Source of the DNA: Pseudomonadota bacterium
GTDB taxonomy: Bacteria > Pseudomonadota > Alphaproteobacteria > Sphingomonadales > Sphingomonadaceae
Direction of reading: 5' to 3'
NCBI GenBank assembly: GCA_023458055.1
Contig: JAEXAW010000101.1
Location: forward strand, 81,045 to 145,044
DNA length: 64,000 nucleotides
In this document: piece by piece, positions 42,816 through 52,505 of the stretch
Numbering within the stretch: position 1 is the first letter of the stretch
How the letters are laid out: every line of letters begins with the position of its first letter
The notes under the pieces: model-generated
Told to the model about the DNA's origin: nothing
Seen by the model: only the letters and a program-made list of their open reading frames with translations
The model's database searches: none
Translations under genes and position numbers: made by a program

Positions 42816-43400
42816 TTATGCCGCGTGGCGGTAGCTTATGCCTTCCTTCCGGACATAGCGGCGGCGCTCATTATAGACCTCTTCGGATGTATAAGGCACA
42901 GCTTCGGGGTCGAAACGGGTCCAACCGCCTTCTGCGTATGCAGCGCCTCGCAGGGCAGGTTCAACACCTCCCAGGTCGCCTAGCAATTCTTCGAGGCGAT
43001 CCACCCGGCCTGCATCACAGCGAAGCCCGACCAGCGAGGCGCCACGGTGAAGCGCTTCGGCAAGAATTTGGGCATCGTCAGAGCTATGACCAGCTTCAGT
43101 CAGGGTTTCGATGATCGCCTCTCCCGTCACACCGCGCGCCATGAGACCAGCCGGGAGCCAGCCGCCCGCCGCGAGAAGTCCGATGCCCGGTAATACCAGC
43201 AGGCCAAGTGCGCTCAGCACCCCACCCGAGCGGACAGCACTCAACCGCTTCCCCGGCGCAAATTCGGCAAGACTAATGATATCTTCGTCACCGCGACCCA
43301 TGATGGTGGTGAAGTGCGGCGCGATTCCAGCGTCCTCGAGCGCGAGAACGGCAGCTTTGGCATCGACATAATTGTCGAAAATATAAGTACGTGTCAGCAT
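42816..43400 (-). CDS. General-stress-type protein with glycine-rich hydrophobic hairpin
   Basis: 194 residues from the ATG at 43400, which has AAGGAAA about 10 bases upstream; longer in-frame starts have no support. The opening TYIFDNYVDAKAAVLALEDAG is the YflT/DUF1269-like N-terminal domain. A central VLSALGLLVLPGIGLLAAGG followed by WLPAGLMARGV is a glycine-rich membrane hairpin as in DUF1269 and glycine-zipper stress proteins. The acidic/aromatic tail is of unknown role. It faces the universal stress protein gene, which suits a stress-linked pair. Confidence 0.75.
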   Translation of the reverse strand: MLTRTYIFDNYVDAKAAVLALEDAGIAPHFTTIMGRGDEDIISLAEFAPGKRLSAVRSGGVLSALGLLVLPGIGLLAAGGWLPAGLMARGVTGEAIIETLTEAGHSSDDAQILAEALHRGASLVGLRCDAGRVDRLEELLGDLGGVEPALRGAAYAEGGWTRFDPEAVPYTSEEVYNERRRYVRKEGISYRHAA

Positions 43401-43527
43401 TTTGGCACTTTCCTTGCGGTTCATGCCCCCTGTCGCTGTTCGATCACGGCTAAACTGCAAATGTAACCAAAAGGTAAACAGCGGTAATTGTTGCGACGGA
43501 TGCCGTGATTCCGTCGATGAGCCGTTG

Positions 43528-43565
43528 AAAGAAAATGGGGCCTTCGTGATGGAACGAAGACCCCG
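43528..43565 (-). terminator. Intrinsic terminator of the TonB-dependent receptor gene
   Basis: Minus strand GGGGTCTTCGT-TCCATC-ACGAAGGCCCC followed by the T-rich CATTTTCTTTC. The 11-bp stem includes one G-U pair. It lies about 30 bases beyond the receptor stop. Confidence 0.75.
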
Positions 43566-43592
43566 AAATCTGCCAATTATCGGCAATAGCTT

Positions 43593-46214
43593 TTAGAAAT
43601 CAAAGCTTACCCGACCATAAAGGAAGCGGCCGTTAAAGCCGAAGGGCGAAAATTGCGAATAGGGGATGAAATAGCCATTGAGGCCGTAATTCTGTCCGCC
43701 TTCCATACCACGCCGCAACACATCGGGATAAACGTCGAACAGATTGTTGGCACCAATCGCAAGTTCGACCGCCTCAACGGGCTTCACCCGCACTTCAAGG
43801 TCGGTGATCCATTTGGCACCGAGCCACTGGTCGCGCGCCGCATCGACACCGGGGACCAGCACCTTACCATAACGGTTGGTGCGCGCGGTCAGGCCGAAAA
43901 TGCCATAATCCCAATCGAGCCCAGCGTTGATCTTGTCGCGCGGCTGGCCTTCGGTCATGCGCGCCGATTCCTGACGTCCGAATAAGGTAAGACCCGGCAA
44001 GGTCGGTAGCACCGCCCGGTCGGTGATCTTGGTCTTATTGAAATTATAGCCGGCATTGATGGTCATCTTGCCCGCACCGAAATCAGGAACGCGATAGGTC
44101 CCCACAACTTCGACGCCATGGGTGCGCGTATCGATCCCGTTGATGAAGAAGCGTGCGGATGTGATGTTGGGGAATCCGGCCGCGCACAGAAGGCGGGTTA
44201 CCGGACCGGTGCATGGGGGATAGGGCTGGCCGGTTGCAGGATCGCGCGCCGGATCCTGAAGGTTTTCAGTGACGACCACGCGGTCCTTGATCTTGATATT
44301 ATAATAATCCACGGTGACGTTGAGTCCCGGCACCATCGAGAAGGTGAGGCCCCCACCCCAGTTCAACGCCTTTTCCGGCTTCAAAGGCTTGGACCCCAGT
44401 GCGCGTGCAACAGGGTCACTGACGGGGAAAGTCCCGATTTCGAGCAACTGGCCGTTGACGTTGTTGGTAGATGTCGTCGCATAATATTGCTGGTGGAGCG
44501 ACGGAGCGCGGAAGCCCGTGGAAATCGATCCACGCAGCGAGATACCGTCGACCGGTTCAAACCGCGCGGCAGCCTTGCCGTTGAGTGTCCCGCCGAAATC
44601 CGAAAAATGCTCATAGCGACCAGCCAACTGGAGCGTCAGCCGATCCGAAAAATCGCTTTCGACTTCGACATAGCCTGCCCAGCTGTCGCGCGACGCGTCA
44701 ACCTCATTGGCCGGACGGAAGCCCGGGAACACTTGGGCACCGGCAGGCGCAAGAATAGGCGCGCTACCAAACGGACCCGCTTGCCAGCTTTGCGGTTCGC
44801 CCGCGACAATCTTGAAATTTTCATCGCGATATTCGCCGCCGAATGCGATCGACACCTTGTCGCCGATGCCAAGATCAAGCTCGCGCTGGAGATCAAGGTT
44901 GATCGTGGTCTGGCCAAAGCGCAAGCCGCCCGCGTCGAACGCGCGCTGCGTCGCCTGACCGAAAGAGGTGTTCATCGAATTTTTGACGCCGAACTGGAAG
45001 CTGTTGCTGCCATAATTGGCGCTCAAATCGTAATTCCAGCCGCCGCCAAATTCGCCGCGCACCCCGCCCGCGATGGACACGTCGCGGATCTCGGACGTGA
45101 TCATCGGCAGGAAGCCATCCGCATAATAAGGCACGAAGCTGGTGGTCGATGCCGACCAGTCGCGGTTGCGCGCATCATTCGGCCTGCGGAAGAAACCCGC
45201 GCTTTCGCCGGTGCGCACGCTATAGCCGCCAAAGGTATAAAGTTCGGCATTGGCCCCGACGTCATAGCCTGCGTTCAGGAACAGGATGATGTCTTCGGTC
45301 TTGGCATCGCCATAACGGTGGTTGAGCCGGTTGGCCGTAAGCTCGCGGCTCAACTGCGTTGCGGTATATTGCTGGCGCGGATCATAGCCCGAGCGGTTGG
45401 TCGGGTCCTTGTCCTGATATTGCGCCGTGAAATTGACATAGCCGCCATCGCCCACGGGCAAGCCCCAATTGGTCGCGAGCGTCAGGATTGCGCCGTCCTT
45501 GCGATTAACCTTGTCGCCATAGGTAAGTTCATAAACGCCGCCCGCGCCAGCCGTCGGATCAAGCACCGGCACGCCATTCGCGGTGACAACGCCCGTCGCC
45601 TCGCGCATGCCGCCCATGTCGGTGAAATATTTGCCATAGGTCACTTGCGCGCGATTGCCTTCGCGCTTCTTCAAATTGACGTTGATGACGCCCGCAATGG
45701 CATCAGAACCATATTGCGAGGCCGCGCCGTCGCGCAGCACTTCGATCCGGTCGATGGCGAGCGGGGGGATTGCGTTCATATCAACCGCCGCCGAACCACG
45801 CCCGACCGATCCGTTCATGTTGAGCAGCGCCGAGGTGTGGCGGCGCTTGCCGTTGATCAGGACCAGCGTTTGGTCCGGGCCAAGGCCGCGCAGGGTTGCG
45901 GGGCGCAGCGCGTCGGTCCCGTCGGTAATCGCCGGTTGCGGGAAATTGAACGAGGGCACCAACTGGGTCAGCACCTTGGCAGTTTCGGTGTAGCCTGATT
46001 TTTCCATCGCATCGCCGCCGATGACGTCGATCGGCACCGGGCTGTCGGCAACGGTGCGGTTTTGCTGGCGGGTGCCGGTGACGATGATCACCGCGCTCGG
46101 GTCTTCGCTGGTCGCGGCCTGATCGGCTCCGCTGTCCTGCGCCATCGCAGGCGCTGCCGCAAAGGCGGACAAGGCCGCGCCAGCAAGAAGGATAATTTTA
46201 TAGGAACGGGTCAT
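43593..46214 (-). CDS. TonB-dependent receptor, outer-membrane
   Basis: 873 residues from the ATG at 46214, after GGGAGAAT, which opens a signal peptide ending PAMAQDS. Plug domain at about residues 35-150: IIVTGTRQQNRTVADSPVPI, TETAKVLTQLVPSFNFPQPA, ATLRGLGPDQTLVLINGKRR, IDRIEVLRDGAASQYGSDAI, then GVINVNLKKREGN. The barrel follows and ends GRVSFDF with a terminal Phe. It is of the ligand-gated channel type common in sphingomonads; the ligand is unknown. The upstream region 46215-46380 is AT-richer and has a dyad (GTCGAGGACGTC) but no Fur box I can defend. Confidence 0.92.
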   Translation of the reverse strand: MTRSYKIILLAGAALSAFAAAPAMAQDSGADQAATSEDPSAVIIVTGTRQQNRTVADSPVPIDVIGGDAMEKSGYTETAKVLTQLVPSFNFPQPAITDGTDALRPATLRGLGPDQTLVLINGKRRHTSALLNMNGSVGRGSAAVDMNAIPPLAIDRIEVLRDGAASQYGSDAIAGVINVNLKKREGNRAQVTYGKYFTDMGGMREATGVVTANGVPVLDPTAGAGGVYELTYGDKVNRKDGAILTLATNWGLPVGDGGYVNFTAQYQDKDPTNRSGYDPRQQYTATQLSRELTANRLNHRYGDAKTEDIILFLNAGYDVGANAELYTFGGYSVRTGESAGFFRRPNDARNRDWSASTTSFVPYYADGFLPMITSEIRDVSIAGGVRGEFGGGWNYDLSANYGSNSFQFGVKNSMNTSFGQATQRAFDAGGLRFGQTTINLDLQRELDLGIGDKVSIAFGGEYRDENFKIVAGEPQSWQAGPFGSAPILAPAGAQVFPGFRPANEVDASRDSWAGYVEVESDFSDRLTLQLAGRYEHFSDFGGTLNGKAAARFEPVDGISLRGSISTGFRAPSLHQQYYATTSTNNVNGQLLEIGTFPVSDPVARALGSKPLKPEKALNWGGGLTFSMVPGLNVTVDYYNIKIKDRVVVTENLQDPARDPATGQPYPPCTGPVTRLLCAAGFPNITSARFFINGIDTRTHGVEVVGTYRVPDFGAGKMTINAGYNFNKTKITDRAVLPTLPGLTLFGRQESARMTEGQPRDKINAGLDWDYGIFGLTARTNRYGKVLVPGVDAARDQWLGAKWITDLEVRVKPVEAVELAIGANNLFDVYPDVLRRGMEGGQNYGLNGYFIPYSQFSPFGFNGRFLYGRVSFDF

Positions 46215-46380
46215 TGCTTTATTCTCCCTTTGCACCGAGATGACGTCGAGGACGTCAGATCCACACACAACCTGACCGATAACCCTGCACCTGTCGATAA
46301 GCGTGCGGTCGGGTTGTGTTACATTTCCGCGACGCGTTGCAAAAATGCTGCACTCGCGAAGCCGCCCACCAGCTGGGCGT

Positions 46381-46740
46381 CTAGAGCAGCTCTATCCGAT
46401 AGGTCGCGACACTGTAAGCAACCTTGCCTTTTGCGTTGAACAGAAAAGTTTCCGCCGCTTCATTACCTGTGTGGTTACGATAGAAAATCGTAAGGCTGTC
46501 ATAGCCGGTGAACACACCGAGCAACTCGAAATGGAGATGTTCGATCAGCGCCAGCGCGCGCGCCCAATAATGTTCGAGCGCGGCCTTCCCTTCCACCACC
46601 CCGTTCCGCACCAGATTTTGCGCAGTGGGCGAGCGGAAATGCACATCATCGGCATAATGCGACAACACCCGACGCAGATCCCGCGCATTCCATGCGGCGA
46701 TCCAGTCCTCGGCAAAGGCTTGCGCGGCCTGTGGCGTCAT
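46381..46740 (-). CDS. NTF2-like/SnoaL-like family protein
   Basis: 119 residues from the ATG at 46740, overlapping the proA stop as ATGA. Alpha-plus-beta barrel of the NTF2 superfamily: AFAEDWIAAWNARDLRRVLS, HYADDVHFRSPTAQN, GKAALEHYWARAL, LTIFYRNHTGNEAAETFLF. Members are small enzymes or ligand-binding proteins; nothing fixes the role here. Translation is coupled to proA. Confidence 0.8.
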   Translation of the reverse strand: MTPQAAQAFAEDWIAAWNARDLRRVLSHYADDVHFRSPTAQNLVRNGVVEGKAALEHYWARALALIEHLHFELLGVFTGYDSLTIFYRNHTGNEAAETFLFNAKGKVAYSVATYRIELL

Positions 46741-47999
46741 GGGCGTACCTGCCCGTCTCCGCGGACCAGCCATTTGTAGGTGGTGAGGCCTTCGAGTGCG
46801 ACCGGGCCGCGGGCGTGGAGGCGGCCGGTCGAGATGCCGATTTCCGCGCCGAGGCCGAATTCGCCGCCGTCGGCGAACTGGCTTGAGGCATTGTGCATGA
46901 CGATGGCGCTGTCAACGCTGCGCAGGAAGGCTTCGGCGCTGGCGGCATCTTCGGTGATGATGGCATCGGTGTGATGGCTGCCGTGGCGGTCAATATGGGC
47001 GAGCGCGCCGTCCAGCCCGTCGACCATCGCGACCGACAGGATGGGCGCAAGATATTCGGTGTCCCAATCCTCGTCGCGGGCGGGCTGGATCCGGTCATCC
47101 AGCTCCATCACCGCATCATCACCGCGCAGCTCGCACCCGGCATCAAGCAGCGCCGCCACCAGCGGGCCAGGGGCGGGATAATCCTGATCGATGAGGAGGC
47201 TTTCCATCGCGCCGCAGACGCCGGTGCGGCGCAGCTTGGCATTGAGCGCAATCGCCTCGGCCTTCTTGGGATCAGCCGCTTTGTCGATGAAACTGTGGTT
47301 GATGCCGTCGAGATGCGCGAGCACCGGCACGCGTGCTTCGGCCTGTACGCGCGCCACCAGCGATTTGCCGCCGCGCGGGATGATGATGTCGATGAGCCCC
47401 GAGGCCGCGAGCATCGCGCCAACCGCCGCGCGGTCCTGTGTCGGGACCAACTGCACCGCATCTGCCGGGAGGCCGCAACCCGTGACCGCTTCCACCATCG
47501 CGGCGTGGATCGCGCGATTGCTGTGCACCGCTTCGCTGCCGCCGCGCAGGATCACCGCATTGCCCGCGCCAAGGCCGAGCGCGGCGGCATCGGCGGTCAC
47601 ATTGGGCCGGCTTTCATAGATGATCCCGATGACGCCGAGCGGCACGCGCACGCGGCTGAGCTTGAGGCCGTTGGGGCGGACAGCTTCATCAAGCACCGCC
47701 CCCACCGGATCGGCGAGGGTCGCAACCTGCGCTACCGCATCGGCTATGCCAGCAATCCGCGTTTCATCAAGCAGCAGCCGGTCGAGCATCGCGTCCGACA
47801 GTCCGCGCTCCCGCCCCGCCGCCATATCCTCCTGATTAGCCGCGATGATCGCCGGAGCCGCCACGCGGATCGCCTCGGCCATCGCCCGCAGCGCCGCGCG
47901 CTTCTCCCCGGTCGACGCTGCCGCCATCCGCCGTGCCGCCAGGCGCGCGCGCCGGCCCATATCGGCCATCAAAAGTTCGGGATCGGTCATGTCAGTCAT
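46737..47999 (-). CDS. proA: Gamma-glutamyl phosphate reductase
   Basis: 420 residues, the standard length. ALDH-like fold with VRVPLGVIGIIYESRPNVTA, ILRGGSEAVHSNRAIH, IPRGGKSLVARVQAEARVPV, the catalytic Cys in LRRTGVCGAMESLLID, and SAEAFLRSVDSAIVMHNASS. It reduces gamma-glutamyl phosphate to the semialdehyde in proline synthesis with NADPH. proB is not adjacent; the downstream overlap is with an NTF2-like gene. Confidence 0.96.
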   Translation of the reverse strand: MTDMTDPELLMADMGRRARLAARRMAAASTGEKRAALRAMAEAIRVAAPAIIAANQEDMAAGRERGLSDAMLDRLLLDETRIAGIADAVAQVATLADPVGAVLDEAVRPNGLKLSRVRVPLGVIGIIYESRPNVTADAAALGLGAGNAVILRGGSEAVHSNRAIHAAMVEAVTGCGLPADAVQLVPTQDRAAVGAMLAASGLIDIIIPRGGKSLVARVQAEARVPVLAHLDGINHSFIDKAADPKKAEAIALNAKLRRTGVCGAMESLLIDQDYPAPGPLVAALLDAGCELRGDDAVMELDDRIQPARDEDWDTEYLAPILSVAMVDGLDGALAHIDRHGSHHTDAIITEDAASAEAFLRSVDSAIVMHNASSQFADGGEFGLGAEIGISTGRLHARGPVALEGLTTYKWLVRGDGQVRP

Positions 48000-48431
48000 G
48001 CTTCAGCCGCTAACGCCAACGCCGCAGGGACGCAATGCCAGCATGGTTGCGCATGTAACCGCCCATCTTCGCCCACCCCCTATATCTTGTGGTTTGAAGA
48101 AATAGGAATTTATAACCGTACAAATCCGCCAAAAATACCTCCTTACGTTCCTTAAGTTCATAGATTTCACCCCAATTAGCCCTCCCCCATATCTTGTGTT
48201 GGCCCCCAAAATGGGCTTGCCCCGACATGGTCGAAAATGTTGTTCGGGCAATGCGTATCATCCGGACTCCAGCAACGAGCGCCATCAGCAAACAGGCGAA
48301 TCATGAGGGATGAGGCTGCCACAAAGCAAAAGCTGTAGGACAGCCATAAATAGCAATATGATCGCGTTACTGTTTGACTGTATTAATACAGCATATTAAA
48401 GCGAGGTAAATCGATGAAGGGAGAGATTTGA
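48000..48431. promoter_or_regulatory. Intergenic region with two ATATCTTGTG direct repeats
   Basis: 432 bases with no supported gene. Two copies of CCCC-(T)-ATATCTTGTG occur in the same orientation, at about 48077-48091 and 48184-48198, 107 bases apart. Read on the other strand (CACAAGATAT) they resemble the NrdR box of ribonucleotide reductase genes, but no nrd gene is present. The right part (48360-48431) is AT-rich (TGACTGTATTAATACAGCAT, a dyad with TGTATTAATACA) and should contain the promoter of the DUF5694 gene. Confidence 0.45.
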
Positions 48432-49559
48432 ATGAGCTTGACCATGGCTGTGCTGTTTGCAGTATCGGGCGCGTCCAATGCCGCGCCACCGCCGGTTGCT
48501 TTCCCCAACCGCCCGACACCCGCTGCCGCAGCGACCGCGCTTGCGGACGAGGCCGCCGCCAAGCGGGGCGGGCGGAGTGAAATCGCGGTTCTTGGCACGC
48601 CGCATCTTTCGGCGCTGCCGGACAAATATGACACCCGCCGCTTCGCGCTGTTGCTTGACAAGCTTGCCGCATGGCAGCCACGCATGATTGCGGTGGAATC
48701 AGTGAGCGGTGCGCAATGCGATTATCTCAGGGCCTATGCCTTTGCCTATCCCGGCACGGCGGACTCTTATTGCGTCGACCCTGAGCCCGCCCGCAAGGCG
48801 CTAGGGCTGGATGGTCCCAAGGCTGAAGCCGAGATCGAAACAATCCTCGCCGCGCCGACCGCCAACCGCTCGCCCGACCAACGCCGCCGCTTGGTGATGC
48901 TGTTTCTCGCGGTTGGCGACACGACCTCCGCCTTGGTGCAATGGCTGCGCCTTCCACCCGATGAGCGCAAGGCAGATAAGCGCCTCTCCGCATCGTTCGT
49001 CACCGCGATGGACAAGCGGATCGGCGCACCGAACGAAAATTATATCATCGCCGCGCCACTCGCCGCCCGGTTGGGGCATGACCGGGTCTGGCTGGTCGAC
49101 GACCATACAGGCGACCGCGCCAGCGGACCGCTCACGGGCGAAGCGGAAGAAGCCTATGGCAAGGATATCATGACGCTGTGGACCAACCCATGGAGCAAGG
49201 CGCGCAAGACCAATTATGATGCGTGGACCGCGCGCATCCAAGCCGGGACTGACGGCGCGCGGGGCGTGGTCGATTGGTATCGCCACACTAATAGCGCCAG
49301 TGAAGCCCGCTTTACCGTCGCCGGAGATTTCGCCGCCGCCGCGAGCGATGGCGGCCCGCGCGGTTCGGGGCGCAAATATCTCGCTTATTGGGAAACCCGC
49401 AATTTGCGCATGGTCGCCAATATCCGCGAAGCCATCGGCCCTTACCCCGGCACCCGCATGCTCGCTATCGTCGGGTCATCACACAAGCCCTATTATGAAC
49501 GCTATCTTGGCGTCACCAGCGATGTGGTGATGACTGATGTCGATACAATATTGCGCTAG
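48432..49559 (+). CDS. DUF5694 (TraB-like) family protein
   Basis: 375 residues. The N terminus (LTMAVLFAVSGASNAAPPP) is a likely signal peptide. The body starts with EIAVLGTPHLSALPDKYD and LLLDKLAAWQPRMIAVESVS, the pattern of DUF5694, related to the TraB/GumN-like fold with its catalytic-looking GTPH and E. The C-terminal segment MLAIVGSSHKPYYERYLG resembles the matching G-x-x-H element. A hydrolase role is possible but unproved. ATG at 48432 follows GGAGAGATTTGA. Confidence 0.75.
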   Translation: MSLTMAVLFAVSGASNAAPPPVAFPNRPTPAAAATALADEAAAKRGGRSEIAVLGTPHLSALPDKYDTRRFALLLDKLAAWQPRMIAVESVSGAQCDYLRAYAFAYPGTADSYCVDPEPARKALGLDGPKAEAEIETILAAPTANRSPDQRRRLVMLFLAVGDTTSALVQWLRLPPDERKADKRLSASFVTAMDKRIGAPNENYIIAAPLAARLGHDRVWLVDDHTGDRASGPLTGEAEEAYGKDIMTLWTNPWSKARKTNYDAWTARIQAGTDGARGVVDWYRHTNSASEARFTVAGDFAAAASDGGPRGSGRKYLAYWETRNLRMVANIREAIGPYPGTRMLAIVGSSHKPYYERYLGVTSDVVMTDVDTILR

Positions 49560-49592
49560 CCTCTGCCGCCGGGCCTGATAAAGCTCTGCGCG

Positions 49593-50720
49593 ATGAGCGA
49601 GGGATTCGAGACGTTGGGGGCGGGCGCTAGCGATGCGATGCTGATGCGCGCGATAGAAGCGGAGCATGGGGAAGCGCGGGATCATCACGGCTCGGCGCGC
49701 TGTCTTAATTGCGGCACTTACCTCACCGGCGCTTATTGCCAAAGTTGCGGACAGAAAGCGCATCTCCACCGTTCGATCCACGATTTCTGGCATGATTTCC
49801 TCCACGGTGTGCTCCATTTCGATGGCAAATTATGGCGCACCTTGCCGCTGCTGCTGTGGCATCCGGGCGAGTTGACGCGGCGCTATATCCATGGCGAGCG
49901 CGCGCGCTTTGTTTCGCCGCTCGCCTTGTTTCTGTTCACCGTGTTCCTGACCTTCGCGGTCTTCAACACGCTTGGCGACAAGACGCATATTGTCCCGGAT
50001 GGTGCGCGCGCGACCGACGTGGTTACGGCCAAGCAGGAGCTGGAGCAGAAAATTACGGCACTTGACCGCAAAATCGAAGCCGTGCGGGCCGCTCGCCAAT
50101 CGACTGCGGCGCTGGAAAGCGAGCGCGCGGAGGCGGTAACCGCCATGAAAGTGATTGAAACCATGTCCGCGTTTGGCGCGCAGGTGAAGCCGGCAGCGAA
50201 ACCGGCAACCAAACCGGCGGCTGCGGACAAATCAGCCGCCGCCACGCCGCTGAGCGACGCCAGCACCGCCCTCGACCAGACCAGGACGGGCGAAAGCTTC
50301 ATCGCCCATGCGCTGGACAAGGCCAAAAACAATCCGGACCTGCTGCTCTACAAGCTCAAAAGCTATGCCTATAAATATGCGTGGGCGCTGATCCCGATTT
50401 CTGCGCTGTGGCTGTGGCTGCTTTATGCCTGGGATCGCCGCTTCTTGTATTATGACCATATCATATTCGTGACCTATTCGATCGCGTTCATGATGCTGTT
50501 TGGCGTTTTTCTGGTCCTGCTCGGCACGGCGGGTATCCCCGAAGGATTTTTATGGGCCGCCTTTTTGCTGTTTGCACCGGTCCACATGTATCGCCAGTTG
50601 AAAGGGGCCTATCGCGGCAACAGCTTGGGCGCGATGGCAAGAACGGTTGCGCTTGTCGCCGGGGCTGTCATGATGTTGATACTCTTCCTCGTCATGTTGC
50701 TTGCACTTGGCCTCGAATAA
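49593..50720 (+). CDS. DUF3667 domain membrane protein
   Basis: 375 residues. An N-terminal zinc-ribbon-like cluster CLNCGTYLTGAYCQSCGQ (about residues 35-52) is followed by the DUF3667 signature SIHDFWHDFLHGVLHFDGKL and a membrane part with helices near residues 105-125 and 260-370. Between them lies a long charged/Ala-Lys-Pro-rich region (EKITALDRKIEAVRAARQST; KPAAKPATKPAAADK) likely to be coiled coil and linker. Function unknown. The DUF5694 gene stops 33 bases upstream and phoD starts 12 bases downstream, so all three may form one operon. Confidence 0.85.
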   Translation: MSEGFETLGAGASDAMLMRAIEAEHGEARDHHGSARCLNCGTYLTGAYCQSCGQKAHLHRSIHDFWHDFLHGVLHFDGKLWRTLPLLLWHPGELTRRYIHGERARFVSPLALFLFTVFLTFAVFNTLGDKTHIVPDGARATDVVTAKQELEQKITALDRKIEAVRAARQSTAALESERAEAVTAMKVIETMSAFGAQVKPAAKPATKPAAADKSAAATPLSDASTALDQTRTGESFIAHALDKAKNNPDLLLYKLKSYAYKYAWALIPISALWLWLLYAWDRRFLYYDHIIFVTYSIAFMMLFGVFLVLLGTAGIPEGFLWAAFLLFAPVHMYRQLKGAYRGNSLGAMARTVALVAGAVMMLILFLVMLLALGLE

Positions 50721-50732
50721 GGTGAGCTTGCT

Positions 50733-52373
50733 ATGCCCCCAATGCTGAAGATCAACCGCCGCTTGCTGCTCCAGACCGGGGCGCTCGGCCTCGCGGGGTT
50801 GGCGACCCCCGGCGCGGCGCAAATCCTCTCTGCTCGCGGCTTTACCCACGGCGTTGCGAGCGGCGAGCCTTCGCCATCTTCGGTGCTGCTCTGGACGCGC
50901 TATGTGGCGTCAGCGGAGACCAGGCTCAAGGTCGAGATCGCACGCGATGCAGCCTTCGCGAGCGTGGTCGCCGGTTGCGAGGTGGCGGCAAGCCCCGCGC
51001 ATGATTGCTGCGCCAAGGTGACGCTCACGGGCCTCCCCGCAAATCACTGGCTCTACTATCGCTTCATCGCGCCCGATGGCAGCATGAGCCCCGTCGGTCG
51101 CACCCGCACGCTGCCGGAAGGACGCTGCAATGCTTTCCGGCTTGGCGTGTTCAGCTGTGCCAATATGGGCTTTGGCTGGTTCAACGCTTATGGCCATGCG
51201 GCGGAGCGCGGGGACATCGACTTGGCCGTCCACCTCGGCGATTATTTCTATGAATATGGCTATGGCACCTATCCCAGCACCAAACAGTGGGTCGAAGGCC
51301 GCGCCATCCAGCCGACCCATGAAGCGGTGGCGCTTGCCGATTATCGCCTGCGCTATGCCAGTTACCGCGCCGATGCGGACCTGCGCCGTCTCCATCAGAC
51401 CTTGCCGATGATCGCGCAGTGGGATGACCATGAAATCGCCAATGATCCGTGGATGCACGGTGCGCAGAACCATCAGCCCGAAGAAGGGGATTGGGAGGTG
51501 CGCAAGAAAGCGGCGGTGCAGGCTTATATCGAATGGATGCCGGTGTCGGACAAGCCGTGGCGCGCATATCAGGTGGGTGATCTTGCGACCATCCAGCTTC
51601 CCGAAACCCGCCTCACCGGCCGCGCCAGGCAATTTGATTATGAAGAGATCATCCGCGGTGCGCCGGATGTTGCGACCGCGCTCGCCGCATTCCGCGACGG
51701 CGAATGGCAGAAGCCTTCGCGCAGCCTGATGGGCCCGGACCAGGAAGCCTGGCTCGCGCGCGGCCTTTCGGAAAGCGTGCGCAAGGGCACGCGCTGGCAG
51801 GTGCTGGCGCAGCAGGTGATCATGGGCGGCACCAAAAGCCCGCCCGAGGCGCTCGACTGGCTCGAGCCCAATGCCCCAGATTATCTTAAAAAACGCGTGG
51901 AGTTCGGGCAGATGGCGGCGAAAGCGGGCCTCCCCTTCAACCTCGATAATTGGGATGGCTATCCGGCGGCGCGCGAGCGGGTCTATACCTTCGCACAGGC
52001 CGCACATGCCAATCTGGTGGTGCTCTCGGGCGACAGCCATAATGGTTGGGCGTTCGATCTCATCGACAAGGACGTCAATGGCGGCAAGCCGGTGGGCGTC
52101 GAATTTGCCGGGCACAGCGTAAGTTCGAACGGCATCGAAAGCTCGACCCGCGGCATCGCGCCGGAACGTGTCGCCGCCGCCTATCGCGGGGCCAATCCCA
52201 ACCTCAAATGGTGCGACACCTCGAACCGCGGTTATATGACCGTCGCCTTCGACCGTGACAAAGCGGTGAGCGAATGGGTGTTCATGGACACGGTCAAAAC
52301 CCGCTCGCGCGCCACCAAGGGCAGCGCCAAGCAGACCGTCGCGCGCGGGGCGAACCGGTTGAGCCAAGCGTGA
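50733..52373 (+). CDS. phoD: Alkaline phosphatase PhoD
   Basis: 546 residues. The N terminus has a twin-arginine-like signal (NRRLLLQTGALGLAGLATPG), consistent with Tat export. PhoD-like phosphatase motifs: THGVASGEPSPSSVLLWTR, FRLGVFSCANMGFGWFNAYG, the metal-site VHLGDYFYEYGYG and AQWDDHEIANDPW, then LVVLSGDSHNGWAFD. Releases phosphate from phosphomono- and diesters in the periplasm or outside the cell, using Fe3+ and Ca2+ in characterised members. No pho box was identified upstream. Ends with a strong terminator 78 bases on. Confidence 0.93.
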   Translation: MPPMLKINRRLLLQTGALGLAGLATPGAAQILSARGFTHGVASGEPSPSSVLLWTRYVASAETRLKVEIARDAAFASVVAGCEVAASPAHDCCAKVTLTGLPANHWLYYRFIAPDGSMSPVGRTRTLPEGRCNAFRLGVFSCANMGFGWFNAYGHAAERGDIDLAVHLGDYFYEYGYGTYPSTKQWVEGRAIQPTHEAVALADYRLRYASYRADADLRRLHQTLPMIAQWDDHEIANDPWMHGAQNHQPEEGDWEVRKKAAVQAYIEWMPVSDKPWRAYQVGDLATIQLPETRLTGRARQFDYEEIIRGAPDVATALAAFRDGEWQKPSRSLMGPDQEAWLARGLSESVRKGTRWQVLAQQVIMGGTKSPPEALDWLEPNAPDYLKKRVEFGQMAAKAGLPFNLDNWDGYPAARERVYTFAQAAHANLVVLSGDSHNGWAFDLIDKDVNGGKPVGVEFAGHSVSSNGIESSTRGIAPERVAAAYRGANPNLKWCDTSNRGYMTVAFDRDKAVSEWVFMDTVKTRSRATKGSAKQTVARGANRLSQA

Positions 52374-52450
52374 AACGGGGGACTTTATTGACTTTCGGGC
52401 GGCCTTCGCTTATGTAGATCGCACAGTGTTAGTGATTAGAAATCACCAAG

Positions 52451-52484
52451 GGGCGTCCTGCTGCAACGGGACGCCCCTTTTTCT
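52451..52484 (+). terminator. Intrinsic terminator after phoD
   Basis: GGGGCGTCC - loop - GGACGCCCC followed by five T on the plus strand. A clear rho-independent terminator for phoD or its operon. Confidence 0.88.
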
Positions 52485-52505
52485 TGCCGGGCCTATTTGG
52501 ATATT

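Noticed and set aside
44118..45998. Long 626-codon open frame on the plus strand opposite the second TonB-dependent receptor
   Set aside because: It mirrors a clear receptor gene in a GC-rich sequence, is Arg/His/Ile-rich, has no domain, signal or SD, and is a typical antisense shadow.
46893..48155. 420-codon plus-strand frame opposite proA
   Set aside because: Antisense to a well-conserved gene, His/Arg-rich with no recognisable family; considered a shadow.
50910..52367. 485-codon minus-strand frame opposite phoD
   Set aside because: Covers the phoD gene on the other strand; composition is typical of an antisense shadow and motifs are absent.
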